Assembly (NCBI GenBank): GCA_036504735.1
Contig: DASXUQ010000008.1
Coordinates: 248,001-312,000 of the forward strand
Origin: a bacterium
Lineage (GTDB): Bacteria; Electryoneota; RPQS01
Reading direction: 5' to 3'
DNA length: 64,000 nucleotides
This document shows positions 59,163 through 64,000 of this stretch, piece by piece. The notes under the pieces are model-generated. The model was not told where the DNA came from, did no database searches, and saw only the letters and a list, made by a program, of their open reading frames with translations. Position 1 is the stretch's first letter; each line of letters starts with the position of its first letter. Position numbers and translations under genes: made by a program.

Positions 59163-60698
59163 ATGGCAGAACCTCTGGAAACTGTAGCTACTCCCGTTCG
59201 TCCCCGCCGCCGTGTTGTGCAAAACACGGTTTTCTCGGCTCTGACCAAGGCACAGGGTGCAATTCTCAGCTATATCACCACGCTGATTCTGCTCCATGCG
59301 CTGTCGGTGGAAGGCTACGGTCTGTACTCGGTGCTGTTTGTGGGGGTGGTCGCCAACCTCAGTTTGCTGTTGCGGTTTGGCATCGCCAATGTGCTCACCC
59401 GGTTCATCCCGGAGTACTATTCGCAGGGCAACTTCCGGGTCATTGCCCGCCTGTTCTCTATGGCCAATCTGATCCAGACGGCATCGGCGGCACTGCTGGC
59501 CGTCATCGCCTGGATCTTTGCCCCGCAGCTTGCCACACTGATCCGTTTCCCCGGTTCGGAAAATGTGCTCCGCATTTTCGCCGTGGGTGCTGCCGCTTAT
59601 CTGCTGACCGAGAACTTCCGCATTCTGTTCGGCGGGGTCTTCCAGCAGCGGGTGATTCTGATTGTCAATTTCATCTATGCGGTCATCCGGCTGGCCGCGC
59701 TGTATATCGCAACGCGCACTGCCGATCCGCTGTTCAGTGTCATGATTGCCGAGAGTGCGCTCTATGTCTTCCTGCTCGCGGCATACTATATCGCTTACCG
59801 TCTTCTCGTCCGGCCCCGCATCGAGGAACATCCCGATCATGAAATCCCGCCCCCGTGGCGGCGTTTCACCCGCTACGCCGGATTGTATTATCTGAATGAA
59901 CTCGGCCTGACGCTCATCAATCAAGCCACAGACCTGTTCATCGTCTCCGGACTGCTCGGAGACCTTGCCGTGGGCCTCTATGGTCTGGCTAACCGCATCC
60001 TGCAACTGGCCACACAGGTGCTGCCCAACAAGGTTTTCGGGGATGTCATCGAGCCGCTGTTCTTCAGTGAGTACGGGGAAGCGCGCAAGCAGGAAGCTCA
60101 GTTCGGCTTCAATATGTTTTTGAAGGTTACCCTGCTCACGGCGCTGCCCATCGGCATCTGGATTTCCCTGATGGGCCGTCCGCTGATCGTGGAACTGTTC
60201 GATGCCCGCTATGCCGATGCCGCCATGATCCTCACCGTCAGTGGCTTGATTCTGCCGATGATCGCCATGCGCATGCCGCTCGGTCTCATCCTGCAGAATG
60301 CCGAACGTCCCGATCTGCTGCTCATCGCCAAGCTCACCGGAGTGCTGAAAATTGTCCTCGGCCTGATGCTCGTGCGGCAGTGGGGAGTCATGGCGATGGT
60401 CTGGGTCACCTTCTCCACGACGCTGGCCGAACTCATCGTCAATTTCTCCTTCGTCGCCACCAAACTGCATGTGCGTACCGACTTTGTAGGCCTGTTGCGC
60501 CTCGGGATCAACAGCCTGATTGCCGCCGCCCTCTTCTATCCGCTGCGGCCCTTCTTTGCCGGACGGATCGGAGTCATCATCAGCATCCCGCTGTTTGCCG
60601 CGCTCTACCTCGGCATCAATCTGCTGCACAAGACGTTCCGCGCCGAGGAACGCGAGTTCATCAATTCGAAAATGCCGTATCCTCTCTGGAAATTCTGA
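59163..60698 (+). CDS. Wzx-type polysaccharide flippase
   Basis: 511 residues, 12-14 membrane helices in the MATE/MOP fold. Typical blocks: VVQNTVFSALTKAQGAILSY, LSVEGYGLYSVLFVGVVANL, IANVLTRFIPEYYSQGNF, then YYLNELGLTLINQATDLFIV at the start of the second half. Such proteins flip undecaprenyl-linked oligosaccharides. It begins the locus with the asparagine synthase-like gene 29 bases later. Its substrate is probably the product of the adjacent GT4. Confidence 0.9.
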   Translation: MAEPLETVATPVRPRRRVVQNTVFSALTKAQGAILSYITTLILLHALSVEGYGLYSVLFVGVVANLSLLLRFGIANVLTRFIPEYYSQGNFRVIARLFSMANLIQTASAALLAVIAWIFAPQLATLIRFPGSENVLRIFAVGAAAYLLTENFRILFGGVFQQRVILIVNFIYAVIRLAALYIATRTADPLFSVMIAESALYVFLLAAYYIAYRLLVRPRIEEHPDHEIPPPWRRFTRYAGLYYLNELGLTLINQATDLFIVSGLLGDLAVGLYGLANRILQLATQVLPNKVFGDVIEPLFFSEYGEARKQEAQFGFNMFLKVTLLTALPIGIWISLMGRPLIVELFDARYADAAMILTVSGLILPMIAMRMPLGLILQNAERPDLLLIAKLTGVLKIVLGLMLVRQWGVMAMVWVTFSTTLAELIVNFSFVATKLHVRTDFVGLLRLGINSLIAAALFYPLRPFFAGRIGVIISIPLFAALYLGINLLHKTFRAEEREFINSKMPYPLWKF

Positions 60699-60726
60699 CG
60701 CAGGCTTAAGGAAGCGAATCCTCTCT

Positions 60727-62556
60727 ATGTGCGGAATCTGTGGTATCATCGACCCGGCGGGCATCGACCCGCTGCTGCTCGAACGCATGACCGACGGCCT
60801 GGCCCATCGCGGCCCCGATGCTCGCGGAACATGGATCAGTCCGGATCGCCGCGTCGGCTTCGGCCATCGCCGCCTTACCATTATCGATCTCGATCCCCGC
60901 AGCAACCAGCCGTTCATCAGTGATGATGGGGAAATGGCGCTCACCTTCAACGGTGAGATCTACAACTTCCATGATATCCGCCGCGAACTCGCCGCCAAAG
61001 GACACCGCTTCCGCACCGAGTCCGACACCGAGGTCATTCTCCATGCCTATGATGAGTGGGGCTTCGATTCCGTGCATCGCCTGCGCGGCATGTTCGCCTT
61101 CGCCATCTATGATCGCCGCCGCAACCGCGTCTGGATTGCCCGTGACCGCATCGGCATCAAACCCGTCATCTACTATCAGAAAGACGGCCTGCTCGCCTTC
61201 TCCTCGGATATTCAGACCCTGTCTTCCGCGCCGTTCGATGCCGCGCTCGATATCACCGCGCTCTATGACTGTCTGATCTATCAGTATATCCCCGCTCCCA
61301 AAACCGCCTTCCGCTATGTCCACAAGCTCGAAGCCGGACACTGGATGCTCTGGGAGAATGGCCATCTCACCGATCAGAAATACTGGGATGTACCCGCCTT
61401 CGGAGAGAATATCGTCGATGAAGCCACCGCGATCAAACGTGTGCGGGAACTGATCGATGAGTCCGTGCGGCTGCGCCTGCTGGCCGATGTGCCCGTCGGC
61501 ACACTGCTCTCCGGCGGCATTGACTCCAGTGCCGTCACCTACTATGCGCAGAAAAATGCCAGCGGCCCTCTCCACGCCTTTTCCGTCGGCTTCGATGTCG
61601 CATCCAAAAATGAACTCGAATATGCCGAACTGCTGGCGCGGGAATTGGGCAGTGACCATGTCACTCGCATGTACACCTCCGATGCCGCTCGCGAACGCGC
61701 CGCGGAAAGCATGTTCCTCTACGGCGAGCCGCACGGCGACATGTCCATCTTCCCTACAGCCGTGGTCAGCCAAATGGCGCGCGATCAGGTCACCGTGGCC
61801 CTCTCGGGTGATGGCGGCGATGAGGTTTTCTGGGGCTACAAGCGCTATCTCGAATATCCCGCCTACAACCGCCGCAATTTCCCCTTCCGGAAGATGCTGC
61901 GCGCGGCCGCACACAAGTCTCTGCATCCGACCGCTCATGGCCGCATCCGCCTGCTGCGCCGCTGCCTCGATGATTTCGATCTTTATACTCTGCTGATCGG
62001 CGGTATTACCCGTACCGAAATCGGACAACTGATGGCGCCTGATCTCTTCGAACACTTCCGGGATTACGACGACTACTGGGCCTATCGCAAATTCTGGCGC
62101 GAGGATGTGCCCCTCGCCACGCGGCTGCAATACCTTGATCTGAAGGTCTATCTGGCCGACGATATTCTGGTCAAGGTCGACCGTGCCAGTATGTCGGTCG
62201 CCCTCGAAGCCCGTGTGCCGCTCCTCGATCACAAACTCATCGAAGAAGTTTTCTCCTGGCCCGATGCGATTCGCTCGGATGGCCATACGCTGAAATATAT
62301 TTTTAAGAAAGCGATGCGTGGTGTCCTGCCCGAAGCCATTCTGACGAAGCCTAAGCATGGCTTCAGCCCACCGTGGAATGAGTGGATCAAAGAGTGGGAT
62401 GAGGTCCGCGAAGCCCACGGAGACGGCAGCTTCTTTGCCAAAAACCGTGCGCTGCCCCCCGACTACACCGTGCTCATGATGCAGCACTGGCTGACCTCCC
62501 GCCGCTCCCAGCAGCCGGCCCTCCGGCCTCCCGCCGTTCCTACGGCCGCCGCCTGA
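60727..62556 (+). CDS. asnB: Asparagine synthase (glutamine-hydrolysing) family
   Basis: 609 residues. ATG 60727 gives Cys2 (MCGICGIIDP), the glutaminase nucleophile after Met removal; in-frame codons upstream overlap the flippase. The glutaminase domain has LAHRGPDARGTW and FNGEIYNFHDIRREL. The synthetase domain has VPVGTLLSGGIDSSAV (P-loop), SGDGGDEVFWGY and KVDRASMSVALEARVPLLDH. It makes asparagine, or amidates a sugar or other acid; in polysaccharide loci such paralogues often act on cell-surface sugars. The C-terminus ends in a short Pro/Ala tail. Confidence 0.93.
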   Translation: MCGICGIIDPAGIDPLLLERMTDGLAHRGPDARGTWISPDRRVGFGHRRLTIIDLDPRSNQPFISDDGEMALTFNGEIYNFHDIRRELAAKGHRFRTESDTEVILHAYDEWGFDSVHRLRGMFAFAIYDRRRNRVWIARDRIGIKPVIYYQKDGLLAFSSDIQTLSSAPFDAALDITALYDCLIYQYIPAPKTAFRYVHKLEAGHWMLWENGHLTDQKYWDVPAFGENIVDEATAIKRVRELIDESVRLRLLADVPVGTLLSGGIDSSAVTYYAQKNASGPLHAFSVGFDVASKNELEYAELLARELGSDHVTRMYTSDAARERAAESMFLYGEPHGDMSIFPTAVVSQMARDQVTVALSGDGGDEVFWGYKRYLEYPAYNRRNFPFRKMLRAAAHKSLHPTAHGRIRLLRRCLDDFDLYTLLIGGITRTEIGQLMAPDLFEHFRDYDDYWAYRKFWREDVPLATRLQYLDLKVYLADDILVKVDRASMSVALEARVPLLDHKLIEEVFSWPDAIRSDGHTLKYIFKKAMRGVLPEAILTKPKHGFSPPWNEWIKEWDEVREAHGDGSFFAKNRALPPDYTVLMMQHWLTSRRSQQPALRPPAVPTAAA

Positions 62557-62581
62557 TCAACGCTACACCTCACACAATGTA

Positions 62582-62612
62582 ACAGCGCCTTCGAGATTTT
62601 CGAAGGCGCTGT
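62582..62612. terminator. Terminator after asnB-like gene
   Basis: ACAGCGCCTTCGA (62582-62594), loop GATTT, TCGAAGGCGCTGT (62600-62612): a 13-bp perfect stem followed by ATTATTTT. Confidence 0.88.
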
Positions 62613-62647
62613 ATTATTTTCGCTTTTCGCTTTTTCGCTTTTTCGAT

Positions 62648-63418
62648 TTACTTCCTGCACGTCGCCATCAACCGGTGCTTCAGCCCGCAGAACAGCGGCG
62701 TTTCGCCCATCAATTCCATAAGCAACTGCAAACCCAAAAACCACCGCGGGTGGTACATGTTCGGCACTCCCCAGCGGTAAATCTTGATATCCTTGAACCC
62801 TGCGCCCTTCAAATACTTGATCAGTGCGTGGCGCGTGTTGATCCGGTACGGCGCGGGATAAGTCCCCTCGCTCTGAATCTTCATCTTCTTCTTCAGCCAC
62901 TCGCGCTGATCGATGGAGAGAAACTTGTTCGGAAACATGAACGGATTGAACACGCTGTTGGTGTTGATGATTACCCGCCCGCCCGGCTTCAGCACCCGGT
63001 AGAATTCCCCGCACACCTGCTTCGGATCCGTGATATGTTCGAACACCGAATCGCAGTACACCCCTTCTACACTGCCATCGGCCAGCGGCAGCCGTTCCAA
63101 AATCCCCTGCATCTTATAGCGCACTGTGGGATTCATTAAAATATCTTCATGAATCGGCTCCAGCCCGATCAGCTTCCGTAGCGGCACCTTCCGCTCCGCA
63201 AGGGTGGTCGTCTGCCCGCACCCCGCCTCCAGCACCAGAGCATCTTCCAGCCCATTGGCCCAGTCGGCCATGAACACATGGTTATAATAATGGTTCTTCT
63301 TGGCCAGTGATTCCCAGTATTTGCGGAACATGGGAGGCACCGCTGCCAACTGCTGGGCATGGGTCAAACTGAAAGCGCCCTTGGGCAGAAGTTGCGGCTC
63401 GGAGGTCGTATTGGACAT
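62648..63418 (-). CDS. Class I SAM-dependent methyltransferase
   Basis: 256 residues. SAM motif I is VLEAGCGQTTTLAE (about residues 62-75), motif II region LERLPLADGSVEGVYCDSVF, and motif III VLKPGGRVIINTNSVF. These are the methyltransf_11/UbiE-like hallmarks. The C-terminal quarter (RINTRHALIKYLKGAGFKDI) is typical of sugar or lipid O-methyltransferases. The acceptor is unknown; its place at the end of a polysaccharide locus favours a glycan. It converges with the asnB-like gene across a shared terminator. Confidence 0.9.
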   Translation of the reverse strand: MSNTTSEPQLLPKGAFSLTHAQQLAAVPPMFRKYWESLAKKNHYYNHVFMADWANGLEDALVLEAGCGQTTTLAERKVPLRKLIGLEPIHEDILMNPTVRYKMQGILERLPLADGSVEGVYCDSVFEHITDPKQVCGEFYRVLKPGGRVIINTNSVFNPFMFPNKFLSIDQREWLKKKMKIQSEGTYPAPYRINTRHALIKYLKGAGFKDIKIYRWGVPNMYHPRWFLGLQLLMELMGETPLFCGLKHRLMATCRK

Positions 63419-63490
63419 GGTAGTTCCCTGATGGATCGCGATTCCGGCCCCGTCTTCCGGCCCGGACCTATAGCGTCTGTCCGTGTAAGC

Positions 63491-63517
63491 CTATTATTCA
63501 CAAATGCTTATCCACAA
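63491..63517 (-). promoter_or_regulatory. Weak promoter candidate of methyltransferase gene
   Basis: On the minus strand TTGTGG (63512-63517), 15-base spacer and TAATAG (63491-63496), about 75 bases before the ATG. The spacer is short, so this is uncertain. Confidence 0.25.
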
Positions 63518-63589
63518 ACACCGCTATCGCTAATATAATGCATCTCATCGATACCCTGCAAGCCCCATTCCAAGCCCCGTCAGAAAAAA

Positions 63590-64000
63590 ACTGAAATTCT
63601 GAAATGCCAAACCAGCGCCCGCACCCCATGTTTTGCCGCGGCATGCGTCTTGAGTATTCTCCTTCCCCTACTATAGTGGGGGAAGGCCGGGATGGGGGGC
63701 GCTCCCCCGGCCAAGGCAGGATTGTGCTGGACCTTCTGCTCCCCTTTCCCAATTCTATGGGGAAAGGGGCGGGGGATAGAGGTCTGCCCTCGCATGACTA
63801 GGCACCACGCTCCCGCGTGGTGCGGGTGCGGCGAATCCTTTGGATTTCGGCCCTTTCCCCCTTTGAAAAAGGGGGAATCAGAAGGGGGTTCCGCTCTAGT
63901 CCCCTTCCCCTACTTTAGTGGGGGAAGGGTTAGGGTTAGGGGGAAGTTAGATGGGGGTAATGCACAAGCCGGGGGATAGAGGTCTGCTCTCACATCCACT
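63590..64000. repeat. Repeat-rich intergenic region, classes I and II
   Basis: No gene. Contains C-run/G-run hairpins (CCCCTACTATAGTGGGGGAA near 63666; CCTTCCCCTACTTTAGTGGG near 63903), a class I fragment with CCCCCTTTGAAAAAGGGGGA (63858-63877), class II hairpin CACCACGC-TCCC-GCGTGGTG (about 63803-63822) and a direct repeat of CGGGGGATAGAGGTCTGC at about 63772 and 63971. Confidence 0.75.

Noticed and set aside
59052-60950. 632-codon minus-strand open frame opposite the flippase
   Set aside because: Antisense shadow; extremely rich in Gln/His/Asp/Gly and lacks a ribosome site, while the sense gene is a clear Wzx homologue.
60706-62487. 593-codon minus-strand open frame opposite the asparagine synthase gene
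   Set aside because: Antisense shadow of a gene with all catalytic motifs.
63925-63945. Telomere-like TTAGGGTTAGGG in the terminal intergenic repeat
   Set aside because: Only two units, embedded in G-run hairpins; explained by the class I repeat composition.

Overview
The window (GC-rich, roughly 60% by eye) reads as chromosomal DNA from a Gram-negative bacterium of the FCB superphylum, probably an uncultured lineage in the Zixibacteria/KSB1/Marinimicrobia neighbourhood. Evidence: four secreted proteins end in a type IX secretion (T9SS)-style sorting domain (YPNPFNP ... GxYxxxL ... K(M/L)xLLK), two adjacent genes encode PorV/PorQ-like outer-membrane proteins, and there are lipoproteins, an LPS-type heptosyltransferase homologue and an MsbA-like exporter. 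The phylum call is inference; no rRNA is present.

Layout. 1-5.8 kb: two secreted T9SS cargo paralogues, two PorV-like proteins and a lipoprotein. 6-9.8 kb: a CtpA/S41 protease, then a three-gene unit (small membrane protein, repeat protein, TauE/SafE permease) bracketed by near-identical 85-bp inverted repeats. 9.9-13.2 kb: purC, pabA and a pabB-pabC fusion. 13.2-14.3 kb: two minus-strand genes (DUF697-like, Hsp20). 14.9-25.7 kb: a dispersed glycolysis cluster (pfkA, gap, pgk, tpiA, then secG), interrupted between gap and pgk by a DUF1232 protein and a five-gene tandem family of secreted proteins of unknown function. 25.8 kb: tRNA-Leu(GAG). 26.4-37 kb: a second tandem family (three secreted proteins), a beta-barrel fusion, two lipoproteins and a 1597-residue T9SS cargo protein; the last three are translationally coupled and carry cohesin-like and dockerin-like segments. 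37.2-41.1 kb (minus): WD40-like propeller, membrane protein, M28 peptidase. 42.3-47.8 kb: a duplicated MBOAT O-acyltransferase/SGNH-hydrolase pair and an S4-domain protein. 47.8-53.9 kb (minus): GT9, membrane metallophosphoesterase, GT4 and an MsbA-like ABC transporter. 53.9-54.3 kb: an S23-type four-helix-bundle gene flanked by stuttered inverted arms. 54.5-57.4 kb: feoA-feoB-small FeoB-associated protein. 57.6-63.4 kb: GT4, Wzx-type flippase, asparagine synthase homologue and methyltransferase, a surface polysaccharide locus.

The most unusual feature is between the genes. Three classes of dispersed repeats recur: (I) C-run/G-run hairpins around 80 bp; (II) mosaics of GC-rich hairpins built on a common plan; (III) low-complexity stuttered elements, a purine-rich arm followed by a pyrimidine-rich arm. 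Class III elements sit just ahead of start codons, have been absorbed into reading frames as lipoprotein signal peptides and linkers, and in one case flank the S23-family gene, suggesting that gene as the full-length member of the family.

Functions are inferred from recognisable motifs; no database search was possible.
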